The notes: generated by a model from the sequence alone, not told the origin. 64,000 bases of DNA from Actinobacillus indolicus (GCF_901764975.1 NZ_CABFKH010000009.1:1-64000); one strand, 5' to 3'; positions 16,791 through 26,758 are shown, numbered from the stretch's first letter. Made by a program: numbers and translations.

Positions 16791-17900
16791 TTAAATTTGA
16801 GTAATATCAATGCGATGATGCTGTTCTGCCACTCTTGCTCGAATTTTCGCTTCGAGTTGATCGATCAATTTATCATTGTCAAAACGCTCTTTTTGACGAA
16901 CGCCATCAAGATAAAAACCGCTCATTTTATTTGAGCCTGTCACACCAAGATCTGACACTAACGCTTCACCTGGACCATTCACCACACAGCCGATAATGGA
17001 CACGTCCATCGGTGTAATAATATCTTCTAAACGTTGTTCAAGGGCATTGACCGTGCCGATCACATCAAACTCTTGACGCGAGCATGTTGGGCAAGCAATA
17101 AAATTGATCCCACGAGAACGGATACGCAAGGATTTTAGAATATCAAAGCCGACTTTAACTTCTTCAACAGGATCTGCAGCAAGCGAAATACGTAATGTAT
17201 CCCCAATCCCTTCTGAAAGTAGTAAACCTAAACCGATTGCGGATTTTACTGATCCAGCTCTCGCACCACCTGCTTCCGTAATACCTAAATGGATCGGTTG
17301 TTTGATCGCTTTAGCTAACAAGCGGTAGGATTCGACGGCTAAAAAGACATCGGAGGCTTTCACGCTCACTTTAAATTGATCGAAATTAAGGCGATCTAAG
17401 ATCTCAACGTGACGAAGTGCTGACTCTAACAAAGCTTCTGGCGTTGGCTCGCCGAATTTCTCTTGAATATCTTTTTCAAGAGAGCCTGCATTCACCCCGA
17501 TACGAATAGGAATATTTTTATCTCTCGCACAATCCACCACCGCACGAATACGCTCTTCCTTGCCGATATTACCCGGATTGATACGCAAGCAGTCCACGCC
17601 ATATTCCGCCACTTTCAACGCAATACGGTAGTCAAAATGAATATCCGCCACAAGCGGTACTTTTACCTGCTGTTTTATCAATTTAAAGGCTTCAGCTGCG
17701 TCCATTGTTGGCACAGACACACGCACTATATCAGCCCCAACACGCTCTAGAGCTTTAATTTGTGCCACAGTTGCTTCCACATCTGTGGTTCTTGTGTTCG
17801 TCATTGATTGAACAGCAATCGGTGCATCGCCCCCCACAGGCACATTACCGACATAAATTTTGGTCGATTGACGACGCTTAATAGGTGGTTCTTTTAACAT
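16791..17900 (-). CDS. ispG: 4-hydroxy-3-methylbut-2-en-1-yl diphosphate synthase
   Basis: Iron-sulfur enzyme of the MEP isoprenoid pathway (GcpE), 369 residues. The N-terminal TIM barrel binds substrate. The C-terminal cluster-binding cysteines C270, C273 (IACPTCSRQ) and C305 ([12 protein letters not shown]), plus E312, fall at the same numbers as in E. coli IspG. The start is 2 bases after the rodZ stop, a conserved pairing. It contains two uptake-signal cores in coding sequence (17318 and 17650). Confidence 0.97.
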   Translation of the reverse strand: MLKEPPIKRRQSTKIYVGNVPVGGDAPIAVQSMTNTRTTDVEATVAQIKALERVGADIVRVSVPTMDAAEAFKLIKQQVKVPLVADIHFDYRIALKVAEYGVDCLRINPGNIGKEERIRAVVDCARDKNIPIRIGVNAGSLEKDIQEKFGEPTPEALLESALRHVEILDRLNFDQFKVSVKASDVFLAVESYRLLAKAIKQPIHLGITEAGGARAGSVKSAIGLGLLLSEGIGDTLRISLAADPVEEVKVGFDILKSLRIRSRGINFIACPTCSRQEFDVIGTVNALEQRLEDIITPMDVSIIGCVVNGPGEALVSDLGVTGSNKMSGFYLDGVRQKERFDNDKLIDQLEAKIRARVAEQHHRIDITQI

Positions 17901-17902
17901 AT

Positions 17903-18898
17903 TTAGTTCGCTAAAGGTAATTTGAAACGTGCAACTCGTCCATCTACTTTCAATGGAACAACTTGCCCTTTGTAATAAATTTTGACGTTAGCAGGCGCCC
18001 CCACAGTTAAACGATATTGTTCATTATCGTTAAAACTTAATACTTCACCTGACTTGTACAGTTTTTCTGCAAGGCGTTTATTTTTTGCCCCACGAACGGT
18101 AATCCAGCTTTCAGCACCTGTAATTTCAATACGTAATTCTTCGTTAATTGCTGCTTGTGGCTGTTCAACTGGCACCTCAGTGAGTTCTGTTGCTGCAGGT
18201 TGTTGCAATACATTGACGGCTTGATCTACTTGAGCAGTTGTTTCTACCGTAGGTGTTGCAGGCACTTCAACTTTTACGTCTTCCGTTTTAGCTGGCTCTA
18301 CCACTGGATTTGCTTGAACTGGCGTTGATGTAGCTTCTACATTAGACGTTGTAGGCTCTGCCACTACTGGCGCAGTTGTTGTAGTATCCGTCGTTGGCGC
18401 TGGCGTAGTTGCAGGTAATGTCAATGCACCACTATTTTCAGCTGTCGTAGTAGCCACACTATTTTCTGATGTATTAACAATCAACTGCTCACGGCTAGCT
18501 TGATCTTTTTGATGCTCTTGCCACCACCAAGCTAATGTCATACCTGCAGCACCAAGTAAAATTAACCATGTCAAACCTTTCACCCAACGGGTTTGCGATT
18601 TTTGGTTTTTAACCGGAATTGGTGCGGCTTTTTTCACTTCTTTTGGAATGGTTACTTCACCATAATTTACTGAACCAATCAGCTCTTCAGGTAAACGCAA
18701 AAAGCGTACATAGTTTCTTACATAGCCACGAACAAACGCTGGCGGTACGTTTTGTAAAATAAAAATATCATTCTCAAGAGATTCAATATGATTTTTCTTA
18801 AGATTTGTTTTTTGAGCCACGTCATCAATCGTTAAATTTAACGCTTCACGAGCATTTTTAAGCTGTTGTCCTAAAGAAAGGCTTGTTGTTTCAATCAT
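17903..18898 (-). CDS. rodZ: cytoskeletal protein RodZ
   Basis: Bitopic inner-membrane protein that links MreB to the rod-shape elongation complex; 331 residues. An N-terminal helix-turn-helix domain ([20 protein letters not shown] ... IESLEND) is followed by a basic juxtamembrane stretch, one membrane helix near residues 108-126, a long Thr/Pro/Ala/Val-rich periplasmic linker (about 140-250), and a C-terminal beta domain ([19 protein letters not shown] ... [17 protein letters not shown]). In E. coli it likewise heads the cluster with ispG and hisS. Confidence 0.95.
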   Translation of the reverse strand: MIETTSLSLGQQLKNAREALNLTIDDVAQKTNLKKNHIESLENDIFILQNVPPAFVRGYVRNYVRFLRLPEELIGSVNYGEVTIPKEVKKAAPIPVKNQKSQTRWVKGLTWLILLGAAGMTLAWWWQEHQKDQASREQLIVNTSENSVATTTAENSGALTLPATTPAPTTDTTTTAPVVAEPTTSNVEATSTPVQANPVVEPAKTEDVKVEVPATPTVETTAQVDQAVNVLQQPAATELTEVPVEQPQAAINEELRIEITGAESWITVRGAKNKRLAEKLYKSGEVLSFNDNEQYRLTVGAPANVKIYYKGQVVPLKVDGRVARFKLPLAN

Positions 18899-18984
18899 CG
18901 TCGTTACTTTTGGAAATAAAAAATTAGTTGAGAAGTTTAAAGAGGTAAAGCCTGTTTTGCAATCCTCAATCTTGGAAAAGATGT

Positions 18985-19020
18985 ATTTTATAGGACACTA
19001 CATTATGTGTCCTATAAAAT
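18985..19020 (-). terminator. perfect inverted repeat after sppA (probable terminator)
   Basis: 14-bp perfect arms ATTTTATAGGACAC/GTGTCCTATAAAAT with an 8-base loop, 31 bases past the sppA stop. The A/T ends supply a short U run, but the downstream U tract is weak. The TAGGACAC/GTGTCCTA arms echo the GTAGGGACAC repeat family, so it may be a diverged member serving as terminator. Confidence 0.6.
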
Positions 19021-19051
19021 TTGTAAAAAAGTGGGAAAATCTACCCGCTTG

Positions 19052-20917
19052 TTAATTTACTGTTCCACAATTTAAGCAGTAAAGATAGCTCTGTTTTGGA
19101 TCATTAAATCGAGAAAGCATTCCTAACTGCGCTTTGGCTTGTTGTGCAAAAGGTAAATCTAACCAAGTGATTAAACTCGTTTTTAGGTTGAGTTTAAAAT
19201 CTCGCATCACTTGGCTAAGCAGATCATCAGGTTGATCGATAAACCATTGTGTTTTAAAGGCTTCGATTTCATTTTTACCTTGCGCTTTACGTTTCTGATT
19301 GATTAAATCACTCGTCGCAATATAAGCTGTATTAAAGTCACCCAATTGATCCACAAGCCCTTTCTCTAAGGCTGTTTCACCTAGCCATACTTGACCTTGC
19401 GCAACTTTATCTACATCAGCTTTTTCCATTTTTCGCCCTTTGCTGACTAAATCAAGAAAGCGATCATATCCATGCTCAATGCTGATTTGGATCATCTCAG
19501 CCTGCTCTTTTGATAAAGGCTTTAAGTTACTCTGTTGTGCAAAAGGCGATGTGGTAATGCTGTCTTCATTAACCCCTACATTTTTCGCCGATTTTTCAAA
19601 GCTGACCGATAAGCCGAAAATCCCAATAGAACCTGTTAGCGTTGTCGGACTTGCAATGATTTTATCGCTTGTTGCTGCAATCCAATATCCGCCAGATGCC
19701 GCCATTCCACCCATAGATGCGACAACAGGTTTACCTGACTGCTGTAAATCTTCCACTTCTTGTCGAATAAGCTCTGATGCCATCGCACTTCCACCTGGGC
19801 TATTAATGCGGAGGATAACACCCTCCACAGAGCTATCCTCCCGTGCATCTCGCAACAGTTTAATGATGGTATCACTGCCAGCAACTTCTTCGTCGCTTTC
19901 GCCAAGTACAATAGCGCCTTCCACATTAATCACGGCAATTTTATTCTCACCTGAAACATTAAAGCGATCTGATAGCATTGAAGCATAATCCACGAAGTCA
20001 ATACTGTTATAATTTCCTTCAAGATCTTCACCAAACTGGGCAATTAACATCTCTCGGATTTGCTTGTAGGTTGCCAATTCAGTTACCCATTTTTGCTTCA
20101 AAGCATATTGCGCATCATCGCCCTTTATCTCTTTATATTGCTGTAATAAACGGCTAGGCTCTGGCACGATCTCTTTTGCTTGAATACCACGATTTTTAGC
20201 AATATCTTCACTAAAGCGTTCCCACAATTTTCCTAGCCAAAGCTGTGCATTGTCTCGAGCTTCTTGTGACATATCATCTCTTAAAAATGGCTCTACTGCG
20301 GACTTATAAGTCCCCACACGGAAAACATGCGGTACGGCTTCAATTTTATCTAATAACGATTTGAAATAGAGATTGGAATAGCTGAGCCCATGTAAATCCA
20401 CAAATCCAGCTTTGTTTAAATAGATTTTATCGGCATAACTCGCCAAGTAATACTGTTTCTGGCTGTATGCTTCACCAATTGCGATCACAGGCTTACCTGA
20501 TTGTTTAAAACGCTCAATTTCTTTACCTACAAATTCCAGAGAAGGAATATCTCCCCCAATAAAATAGGTCAAATCAAGTACTAAACCCGTGATTTTCTCA
20601 TCATATTGCGCTTTGCTAATTGCTCTAACCACATCAAAGGTTGAAATCTTCATTGGCTCATCTGTTCCGCCTAATTCAGAACGAAGCAAGCGTCTAAAAT
20701 CGGTAAACTCATCATGATTATCCGCCAAATAGCCGTCTAAATTGAGTGTTAATGCCCCTTTTTCAAAAGGAATCATCTCTTTTTGCCCTTTAGGATCGCT
20801 ACCTAATAATGCTGTTAATGCCAAACAGACTAAAACAAATAAGATAAAAAAGATGCTTAAAACCAACTCTCGAATACATTTAAAGACCCGATAAATACCT
20901 TTTAAAACACTCAACAT
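19052..20917 (-). CDS. sppA: signal peptide peptidase SppA (protease IV), 67K type
   Basis: Inner-membrane serine protease that degrades cleaved signal peptides; 621 residues against 618 in E. coli. One N-terminal membrane helix (about residues 18-39) anchors two tandem ClpP-like domains. The catalytic Lys K205 is in VGTYKSAVEPF and the nucleophile S408 in GGMAASGGYW, spaced as in E. coli (K209/S409). INSPGGSAMASE is conserved. It is divergent from ydjA, the same neighbour as in E. coli. Confidence 0.95.
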   Translation of the reverse strand: MLSVLKGIYRVFKCIRELVLSIFFILFVLVCLALTALLGSDPKGQKEMIPFEKGALTLNLDGYLADNHDEFTDFRRLLRSELGGTDEPMKISTFDVVRAISKAQYDEKITGLVLDLTYFIGGDIPSLEFVGKEIERFKQSGKPVIAIGEAYSQKQYYLASYADKIYLNKAGFVDLHGLSYSNLYFKSLLDKIEAVPHVFRVGTYKSAVEPFLRDDMSQEARDNAQLWLGKLWERFSEDIAKNRGIQAKEIVPEPSRLLQQYKEIKGDDAQYALKQKWVTELATYKQIREMLIAQFGEDLEGNYNSIDFVDYASMLSDRFNVSGENKIAVINVEGAIVLGESDEEVAGSDTIIKLLRDAREDSSVEGVILRINSPGGSAMASELIRQEVEDLQQSGKPVVASMGGMAASGGYWIAATSDKIIASPTTLTGSIGIFGLSVSFEKSAKNVGVNEDSITTSPFAQQSNLKPLSKEQAEMIQISIEHGYDRFLDLVSKGRKMEKADVDKVAQGQVWLGETALEKGLVDQLGDFNTAYIATSDLINQKRKAQGKNEIEAFKTQWFIDQPDDLLSQVMRDFKLNLKTSLITWLDLPFAQQAKAQLGMLSRFNDPKQSYLYCLNCGTVN

Positions 20918-21026
20918 ACGGTTTCCTTGATTAATGAAATTGGTCGCTAAGCTACCATAAAATCAGGTAAAACTTAATAAAATATGCTATTCTTCCCCAT
21001 AAATTTTTATCTAGAGGAGCACTTAA

Positions 21027-21590
21027 ATGGATGCGTTAGATCTACTACAACGTCGCCGTTCAAGTAAGAAATTTGGGCAAATTGCACCCAATGCAGAACA
21101 ATTAGAAAATATCTTAAAAGCTGCAGTACGAGCACCCGATCATGGTCGCTTGAAGCCTTATCATTTTGTTGTGATTGAACAAGCTGGCATGGCTCAATTT
21201 CGTCAATACTTATTAGATGCTGCGAGCGAATTATCCCTTGGGGAAGAAGGTAATGTAAAAGCGGAGAAATTAGCGACAAGAGCGCCAATGGTCATTGCCG
21301 TTATTGCTAAAATTGAAAAAGATTTACCTAAAGTACCCGCTTGGGAGCAGATGATCACCGCAGGTTGTGCCACCTATGCGATGCAACTTGCCGCTAATGC
21401 TCAAGGCTTTGAAACCTGTTGGATTACAAATAAATGGATTAATGGTTCATCAATGAGAAAAGCGTTTGATTGCCGTGAACAAGATCAGATTGTTGCACTA
21501 ATCATGATCGGATCTCCCATTGAATCCGATGAAATTACCATGGCAAGCCAAACGGAAGATATTACCCCTTTTGTGACCTATATAAAGTGA
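21027..21590 (+). CDS. ydjA: YdjA-like nitroreductase
   Basis: Small FMN oxidoreductase of 187 residues resembling E. coli YdjA. MDALDLLQRRRSSKKF gives the FMN-phosphate-binding arginines, AVRAPDHGRLKPYHFVVIE is the family motif, followed by AGCATYAMQLAANAQGFETCW and FDCREQDQIVALIMIG. YdjA lacks the long helical excursion of the NfsA/NfsB enzymes and its natural substrate is unknown. The start has GAGGAG ahead of it. It heads an operon with epmC and kdsB and is divergent from sppA. Confidence 0.9.
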   Translation: MDALDLLQRRRSSKKFGQIAPNAEQLENILKAAVRAPDHGRLKPYHFVVIEQAGMAQFRQYLLDAASELSLGEEGNVKAEKLATRAPMVIAVIAKIEKDLPKVPAWEQMITAGCATYAMQLAANAQGFETCWITNKWINGSSMRKAFDCREQDQIVALIMIGSPIESDEITMASQTEDITPFVTYIK

Positions 21591-21592
21591 AT

Positions 21593-22162
21593 ATGATGAA
21601 TCAACATGAACATCACTACGAAGATTTAATTCGTATTTTCGATAGTTGCTTTTCCGAAAGCTATAACACCCGTTTAGAACGTGGCAGTGACTATCCCATT
21701 TATCTACCTGCATTTATTGATGAAGGCAACGTAGTAAGCAAACGTCCTTACAATGTCATTTTATTTGCCCATGGTTTTTACAGTAGTGGATTGCATGAAG
21801 TTGCGCATTGGTTAGTTGCAGGCACAGAACGCCGTAAATTAGAAGACTTCGGCTATTGGTATGAACCTGATGGACGTTCTGCAGAACGTCAACGAGAGTT
21901 TGAACAAGTCGAAGTTAAACCACAAGCGATTGAATGGATACTGGCAACCGCTGCAAATTTCCGCTATTTCGCCAGTGCTGATAATTTAACAGGCGATGCT
22001 GGAGATAATTCTGCTTTTAAGCAAGCGGTTTATGATCAAGTAAAAATCTATGCAGAAAAAGGATTGCCAAAACGCGCAGAACAGCTACGTCAAGCGCTCT
22101 GTGAATTTTATGGCACGCCTAATCTGATTGATTTAGCTAAATTTGATATTTCGAGAATCTAG
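21593..22162 (+). CDS. epmC: elongation factor P hydroxylase EpmC (YfcM)
   Basis: About 190 residues, matching E. coli YfcM/EpmC, which hydroxylates the beta-lysylated lysine of elongation factor P. Conserved landmarks are [41 protein letters not shown] (HExxH metal site), [14 protein letters not shown] and [11 protein letters not shown]. Possible starts are a GTG at 21587 overlapping the ydjA stop and ATGs at 21593 and 21596; an ATG is more likely. Tight coupling to ydjA suggests an operon. The partner epmA/epmB/efp genes are not here. Confidence 0.92.
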   Translation: MMNQHEHHYEDLIRIFDSCFSESYNTRLERGSDYPIYLPAFIDEGNVVSKRPYNVILFAHGFYSSGLHEVAHWLVAGTERRKLEDFGYWYEPDGRSAERQREFEQVEVKPQAIEWILATAANFRYFASADNLTGDAGDNSAFKQAVYDQVKIYAEKGLPKRAEQLRQALCEFYGTPNLIDLAKFDISRI

Positions 22163-22170
22163 GAGTTTTT

Positions 22171-22926
22171 ATGCGTTTTACTGTCATTATTCCCGCCCGT
22201 TATGCATCAACTCGCTTACCCCGCAAGCCCTTGTTAGATATCGTAGGTAAACCAATGATTCAACATGTTTGGGAAAAAACACAACAAGCGGGGGCAAGCC
22301 GTGTTATTGTTGCCACAGATCACCCTGAAATTGAGCAAGTCGTCAAAAATTTTGGTGGAGAAGTCTGCTTAACGTCGGATAAACATAACTCAGGCACAGA
22401 ACGATTAGCGGAAGTCATTGAGAAAATGGCAATTGCTGATGATGAAATTATTGTGAACGTCCAAGGCGATGAACCGCTGATTCCACCTGTGATTGTCTCT
22501 CAAGTGGCAGAAAACTTGGATAAACATCAAGTTAATATGGCAACCCTTGCCGTGAAACTGACTACTCGTGAAGAGCTATTTAATCCGAATGTGGTCAAAA
22601 CATTGACCGATAAAAACGGAATGGCGCTCTATTTCTCTCGTGCAACCATTCCATTTGGACGAGACCATTTTCCAAATTGTGATGATACTTTTGTTCAACA
22701 ACAAAATTACCTCCGCCATATTGGTATTTATGCTTACAAGGCTGGCTTTATTAAGCAATATGTGGCTTGGGAGCCAACAGCATTAGAGCAACTCGAATCT
22801 CTCGAGCAATTAAGAGCCTTATGGCATGGTGAAAAGATTCATTTAGAACTTGCCAAAGAAGCGCCACAAGTAGGCGTAGATACCGCTGAAGATTTAGAAC
22901 GTGTTCGACAGATTTTGTCTCAATAA
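22171..22926 (+). CDS. kdsB: 3-deoxy-manno-octulosonate cytidylyltransferase
   Basis: Cytosolic enzyme activating Kdo with CTP to CMP-Kdo for lipopolysaccharide inner core; 251 residues. The N-terminal nucleotide-binding [30 protein letters not shown], and [15 protein letters not shown] with [12 protein letters not shown] are all diagnostic. AGGAG lies 7 bases before the ATG. Last gene of the ydjA-epmC-kdsB run, followed by a paired uptake-signal hairpin. Confidence 0.97.
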   Translation: MRFTVIIPARYASTRLPRKPLLDIVGKPMIQHVWEKTQQAGASRVIVATDHPEIEQVVKNFGGEVCLTSDKHNSGTERLAEVIEKMAIADDEIIVNVQGDEPLIPPVIVSQVAENLDKHQVNMATLAVKLTTREELFNPNVVKTLTDKNGMALYFSRATIPFGRDHFPNCDDTFVQQQNYLRHIGIYAYKAGFIKQYVAWEPTALEQLESLEQLRALWHGEKIHLELAKEAPQVGVDTAEDLERVRQILSQ

Positions 22927-22933
22927 GTCATAC

Positions 22934-22991
22934 ACAAGCGGTCAGATCTCAACGATTTTTTGCAAAATTTTGTTCTGATCTCACCGCTTGT
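22934..22991 (+). terminator. inverted uptake-signal pair after kdsB
   Basis: Two full 9-mer cores face each other (22934-22942 ACAAGCGGT and 22983-22991 ACCGCTTGT). Pairing extends inwards through about 17 of 20 bases, and the loop contains TTTTTTGCAAAATTTT, the AT-rich arm of the extended signal. Placed 8 bases past the kdsB stop, so it likely terminates kdsB as well as serving DNA uptake. Confidence 0.7.
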
Positions 22992-23001
22992 AGCCAAGAA
23001 A

Positions 23002-23030
23002 AAAGCCCAGAATTTAACATTCTGGGCTTT
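23002..23030 (-). terminator. terminator after mlaA
   Basis: 12-bp stem AAAGCCCAGAAT/ATTCTGGGCTTT with a 5-base loop. On the minus strand it runs into TTTCTTGG, 4 bases past the mlaA stop. Confidence 0.85.
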
Positions 23031-23033
23031 CTA

Positions 23034-23783
23034 TTAATCGATATTTTTTAATTCTTCTTCAGATAAAGTTTCTTTCCCATCTGAATTTGCTTTTCCATCT
23101 TTCACTTTAAATTCAAGATTTTGGAAATAGGCTTCCCTAAAGGTTGCGTAAGGATCCTGAGATTGTTTTAACAAAGCCTCTTGTCCCAAGAAATTTGCAC
23201 GAGAATCAATGCCTTGCACCACATATTTTGTTAATGCCCATGGGGTCGTCAATAATGATAATGTTGGATAAGTCATATCCGCTAAACGACCTAAGTCTTG
23301 GCGAGGTGTTGCTGGCCCATAAGCTGGTAACATCACATAAGGCCCTGTCGGAACATTATAAGATCCTAATGTATGACCAAATTCACGACGACCGTCATCG
23401 ATTTTCAAGTCATTTGTCATACTTGCAAAATCAATCAAACCACCTAAGCCAAATACGGTATTAAACCAGAAACGTGTAAAGTGAATCATCGCTTTTTCAC
23501 CCTCACCTTCAAGTAGGCGGTTGATAAAACTTGCAGGTTCATCAAGGTTGTTCGCCACATTGACTAAGCCTGTTTTAATTGGACTAGGAACATAATCTTT
23601 CCAGCCTTTGGCTACAGGTTCGAGAACATAAGGGTCAAGGTATTCGTAGTTCACTTTCCACATTGCACGGTTAAATCCTTCTAAAGGATCTTTACGCACA
23701 CCTGTTTCAGGATCAATACTAGAGGAACAAGCTGCTAAAAGGAGGGTTGTTCCGACAATAAGTAGTTGTTTAATTTTTTTCAT
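23034..23783 (-). CDS. mlaA: outer-membrane lipoprotein MlaA (VacJ)
   Basis: Lipoprotein of 249 residues with signal peptide and lipobox LLAAC (Cys19). MlaA forms a ring in the outer membrane with porins and extracts surface phospholipids for retrograde Mla transport. Conserved DPLEGFNRAMWKVNYEYLD, FWFNTVFGLGGLIDFAS, EFGHTLGSYNVPTGPYV and LPAYGPATPRQDLG identify it. The stop is followed at once by a terminator. The gloC gene ends 1 base upstream of its start, so the mepK-gloC-mlaA run may be co-transcribed. Confidence 0.95.
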   Translation of the reverse strand: MKKIKQLLIVGTTLLLAACSSSIDPETGVRKDPLEGFNRAMWKVNYEYLDPYVLEPVAKGWKDYVPSPIKTGLVNVANNLDEPASFINRLLEGEGEKAMIHFTRFWFNTVFGLGGLIDFASMTNDLKIDDGRREFGHTLGSYNVPTGPYVMLPAYGPATPRQDLGRLADMTYPTLSLLTTPWALTKYVVQGIDSRANFLGQEALLKQSQDPYATFREAYFQNLEFKVKDGKANSDGKETLSEEELKNID

Positions 23784-23784
23784 A

Positions 23785-24414
23785 CTATTTTAAAAATGGG
23801 TTACTTTTCTTTTCACGCCCAATGGTTGTGTGTGAACCATGCCCAGGAATAATAATAAAATCATCATCTAAATCAAATAATTGTGTTTGAATAGAATGAA
23901 TCAGTTGTTCAAAATTTCCTTTATATAAATCTGTACGTCCAATACTATTTTGGAATAACACATCGCCGCTAAATGCAACTTTATTTTGAAAATCAAAAAA
24001 ACCAATATGACCTGGCGCATGACCTGGTAAATGGCGAATATCAAAAATTAACTGTCCAACAGAAACGCGATCGCCTGCATTTAACCAGTGATCAGGTAAA
24101 AACGCAGGCACTTCAGGAAAACCATATTGACGACAAATATCTGGCAGCTGTTCAAAGAGTTCTTTATCATCTACGTGTGAGCCAAATACCTCCACATCGA
24201 AATGCTTTCTTAACTTATCTACCGCCATAATATGATCTAGATGACCGTGAGTGATCAATAATTTCTGCACGTTTAACTTTTGTTCTTCGACAAACTGGAT
24301 AATCGTCTCAGCATTATCCCCAGCATCAATAATTGCTGCATTTTTATTTTCATCCCAGATAATAGAGCAATTTTGCTGAAAGGCGCTCACGGGGATGATT
24401 TGCAAATTAAACAT
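23785..24414 (-). CDS. gloC: type II glyoxalase II-like MBL-fold hydrolase GloC (YcbL)
   Basis: Metallo-beta-lactamase-fold protein, 209 residues, resembling E. coli YcbL/GloC, which hydrolyses S-lactoylglutathione. The metal motif THGHLDH is followed by HLPGHAPGHIGFF, FSGDVLF and IIPGHGSHTTIGREKKSNPFL. It lies directly downstream of mepK and the L,D-transpeptidase gene, the same ycbB-ycbK-ycbL order as in E. coli. A general MBL hydrolase role cannot be excluded. Confidence 0.9.
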   Translation of the reverse strand: MFNLQIIPVSAFQQNCSIIWDENKNAAIIDAGDNAETIIQFVEEQKLNVQKLLITHGHLDHIMAVDKLRKHFDVEVFGSHVDDKELFEQLPDICRQYGFPEVPAFLPDHWLNAGDRVSVGQLIFDIRHLPGHAPGHIGFFDFQNKVAFSGDVLFQNSIGRTDLYKGNFEQLIHSIQTQLFDLDDDFIIIPGHGSHTTIGREKKSNPFLK

Positions 24415-24429
24415 ATAAACTAACCGCTA

Positions 24430-24984
24430 TTAACCACGCCAAGTTCTTACTGGGCCTGTATCTACGTGTACAAAGTTGCTACGAGGATAATATCCTACAC
24501 CGCCATTCGATAAGCTTTCAGCTGCATTACGCACTTTAGCTAATGGAATACCCTCAATATGGAAATCAATTGCTTTGCCTAAAATATGGTAGCTATTACT
24601 TGCAACCCCACGACTACGACGACGTAACCTTGCATTCGTTTGAGCAGAACGATAACCACTTAAAATCGTAATTTCTGCATTACGTGCACCAAGGCGGGAT
24701 TGGATTTGGGTCAATTTCACAAATAGTTGTGGGTCAATATTTTTTACACGATCAACATGTACATCACGCATAATATAATTTAGGCGAGATCTATCCTTCG
24801 CAGCAAAGCTACCTGCCGAATATCCCGCTGATAATGTTTCCCCTGTACTTGCTCTACGTAAACGTAAAACCATCGGTTTTGGGGTTGATACAATCGCGCT
24901 TGCCAAATTAGGTAGTAAACTAGCGCCAAGTATGATGCCTCCTAGCGATAACCACTTACGTCGTTGTAAATTTGTTTGTTCCAT
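24430..24984 (-). CDS. mepK: murein endopeptidase MepK-like (YcbK, DUF882)
   Basis: 184 residues, related to E. coli MepK, a zinc peptidase that cleaves mDAP-mDAP (3-3) crosslinks. The N-terminus has a twin-arginine-type signal (QRRKWLSLGG, then a hydrophobic stretch ending ASA). The peptidase domain shows ISGYRSAQTNARL as LSGYRSAQTN, SYHILGKAIDFHIEG (His and Asp metal ligands) and GVGYYPRSNFVHVDTGPVRTW (final His). It stands just downstream of an L,D-transpeptidase, the enzyme that makes the crosslinks it would cut. Confidence 0.9.
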   Translation of the reverse strand: MEQTNLQRRKWLSLGGIILGASLLPNLASAIVSTPKPMVLRLRRASTGETLSAGYSAGSFAAKDRSRLNYIMRDVHVDRVKNIDPQLFVKLTQIQSRLGARNAEITILSGYRSAQTNARLRRRSRGVASNSYHILGKAIDFHIEGIPLAKVRNAAESLSNGGVGYYPRSNFVHVDTGPVRTWRG

Positions 24985-25090
24985 TTAATTGTCCTCATTA
25001 TTTTGAATAATGATTTATCGTCAATATTCTCCTTAATTTTATTGACGATAAACTACTTCGTGATGCTAAAGTCACTAAAATAAATAAAAA

Positions 25091-25121
25091 GTTCCGAGAA
25101 ACCTATCAAAATTTCTCGGAA
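25091..25121 (-). terminator. terminator after the L,D-transpeptidase gene
   Basis: 10-bp stem TTCCGAGAAA/TTTCTCGGAA with a 10-base loop, 18 bases past the stop, followed on the minus strand by CTTTTTATTTATTTT. It separates this gene from mepK, so mepK probably has its own promoter. Confidence 0.85.
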
Positions 25122-25138
25122 TTTTCCTATTTTGAGAA

Positions 25139-26758
25139 TTAAATCACATTTTTCACTTTGGCCCAATCAACAGATACCTTAGGAATATTGCTATCTAACT
25201 TATAGATATCCGGTAAAGTATAGACTTTACCACCCTCTACCCAAGACGTGACATAATAAAGATAAACAGGGTTGTCAGAACGAATTGGAGCAGAAGTTGT
25301 TTTGTTACTTGCTAATACACTTTGTTTTTTACTATCAGACCAACCAGCCTCTTTTAATAATAGAGTAGCGAGTTCATCAGCTTTTGCCACACGCACACAT
25401 CCTGAACTTAATGCTCTATCTGTACGACTAAATAATCCACGATTTGGCGTATCATGCAAATAAATTGCATCAGAACTTGGCATATTAAATTTATAGCGTC
25501 CTAAAGCACTATCATCACCTGCTTTTTGACGAATATGGTATGGGAAGTTATTTTTACCTTCATAAGCAGCCCAGTTAATACTTCTTGGATTGACTTTATT
25601 ACCACTACCATCAATGATTTCATAGCCAAGTCTATCTGCTAATCCTGGATCTCGACGTAACTTAGGCACTAAGTCTTTATTCTTAATTGTCGCAGGTACA
25701 TTCCAAGGTGGATTAACCACCACATTGCTTAATTTGCTATACATCACAGGCGTACGACGATCATCTCGACCCACGATAACTTTTGATTGTAATGCCAATT
25801 TACCATCTCTGAAATAATATAGCTGGTAACTTGGAATATTCACAAATAAGCCATTATTAAAACTTGGAATTAAACGTAAACGCTGTGCATTTAGAGCCAA
25901 TTTTGCAAAAGAACTACTACCAACAGAAGCCTGAGGTGCTACTGTATCAGTATTTGCATTTGTGGCTTTCTTGCCTTTAGCTGATTTTTTCGCATTGCCT
26001 GTCGAACCGTTTGGAGACATTGCAAATAAACGTTGAACCGTTTCTTGATAAATATGATTACGAGGGACTAAATTCGCAATAAATTGCCCCGCAGAACCAT
26101 TTTTGGCCGCTCTTGCCCAAGCAACAATTTGAGCATCTGTAGGCGATTTTGGAGAATAACTGCCTAAATTATATAACCATTGATTAGCATTTTTACCTAC
26201 ATTTTTATTGTAATATAGGTAATCTAAGAAACTATCCGTTAATAAAATATCGCGAGCCAAACCAGCATTACTATTTAAAATTTGTTGTAATGCTCTTGCC
26301 GATTTCGATGAGACGCCACTAGCAGCAAACGCAGCATATTCTTTTAAAAAGATTTTTTCTGCCTGTTTATCATTCCACAAAGGCACAAACCCACTTTCCA
26401 AATACGCTTTCGCTGTTGCGGTACTTAATAAAAGCTGATTAGCACCCACTTCATGTTTAACACGGCTTTCCGCATCTGCTAATTTCTGGGCTGCAATACG
26501 CTTTTCTTCCTCTTGTTGAAGAATATATTCGGCTTTTTTAGCCATTTCTGCGGCACGAGCTTGCTGTGCTTCAAAACTCAGTTGAGGTAAAACAGGCTCA
26601 CTTATCTCTGGAGTAGGAACCGTAGCAGGCATAGAAATAACCTCAGTCGTCACCGATGTAGGCACTGAAGTTGCTTCAACCACAGCTGGTGGAGTAGTCT
26701 CTGCAATAGCCATACTCGAAAATACGACCAAAGGTAAAAGCTTGAATGTTTTCATCAT
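25139..26758 (-). CDS. ldtD: L,D-transpeptidase, YcbB/LdtD type
   Basis: Periplasmic enzyme of 539 residues that forms 3-3 peptidoglycan crosslinks. A signal peptide (about residues 1-19, SMAIA) precedes a Thr/Pro/Val-rich linker and an Ala/Glu/Lys-rich helical stretch (62-100), then a scaffold domain. The YkuD catalytic domain has H435 in IYLHDTPNR and the nucleophile C454 in LSSGCVRV. A Lys/Ala/Ser-rich insert (about 250-285) sits where YcbB proteins carry a peptidoglycan-binding domain, which is not recognisable here. Symbol by analogy with E. coli ycbB; function likely conserved. Confidence 0.88.
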   Translation of the reverse strand: MMKTFKLLPLVVFSSMAIAETTPPAVVEATSVPTSVTTEVISMPATVPTPEISEPVLPQLSFEAQQARAAEMAKKAEYILQQEEEKRIAAQKLADAESRVKHEVGANQLLLSTATAKAYLESGFVPLWNDKQAEKIFLKEYAAFAASGVSSKSARALQQILNSNAGLARDILLTDSFLDYLYYNKNVGKNANQWLYNLGSYSPKSPTDAQIVAWARAAKNGSAGQFIANLVPRNHIYQETVQRLFAMSPNGSTGNAKKSAKGKKATNANTDTVAPQASVGSSSFAKLALNAQRLRLIPSFNNGLFVNIPSYQLYYFRDGKLALQSKVIVGRDDRRTPVMYSKLSNVVVNPPWNVPATIKNKDLVPKLRRDPGLADRLGYEIIDGSGNKVNPRSINWAAYEGKNNFPYHIRQKAGDDSALGRYKFNMPSSDAIYLHDTPNRGLFSRTDRALSSGCVRVAKADELATLLLKEAGWSDSKKQSVLASNKTTSAPIRSDNPVYLYYVTSWVEGGKVYTLPDIYKLDSNIPKVSVDWAKVKNVI

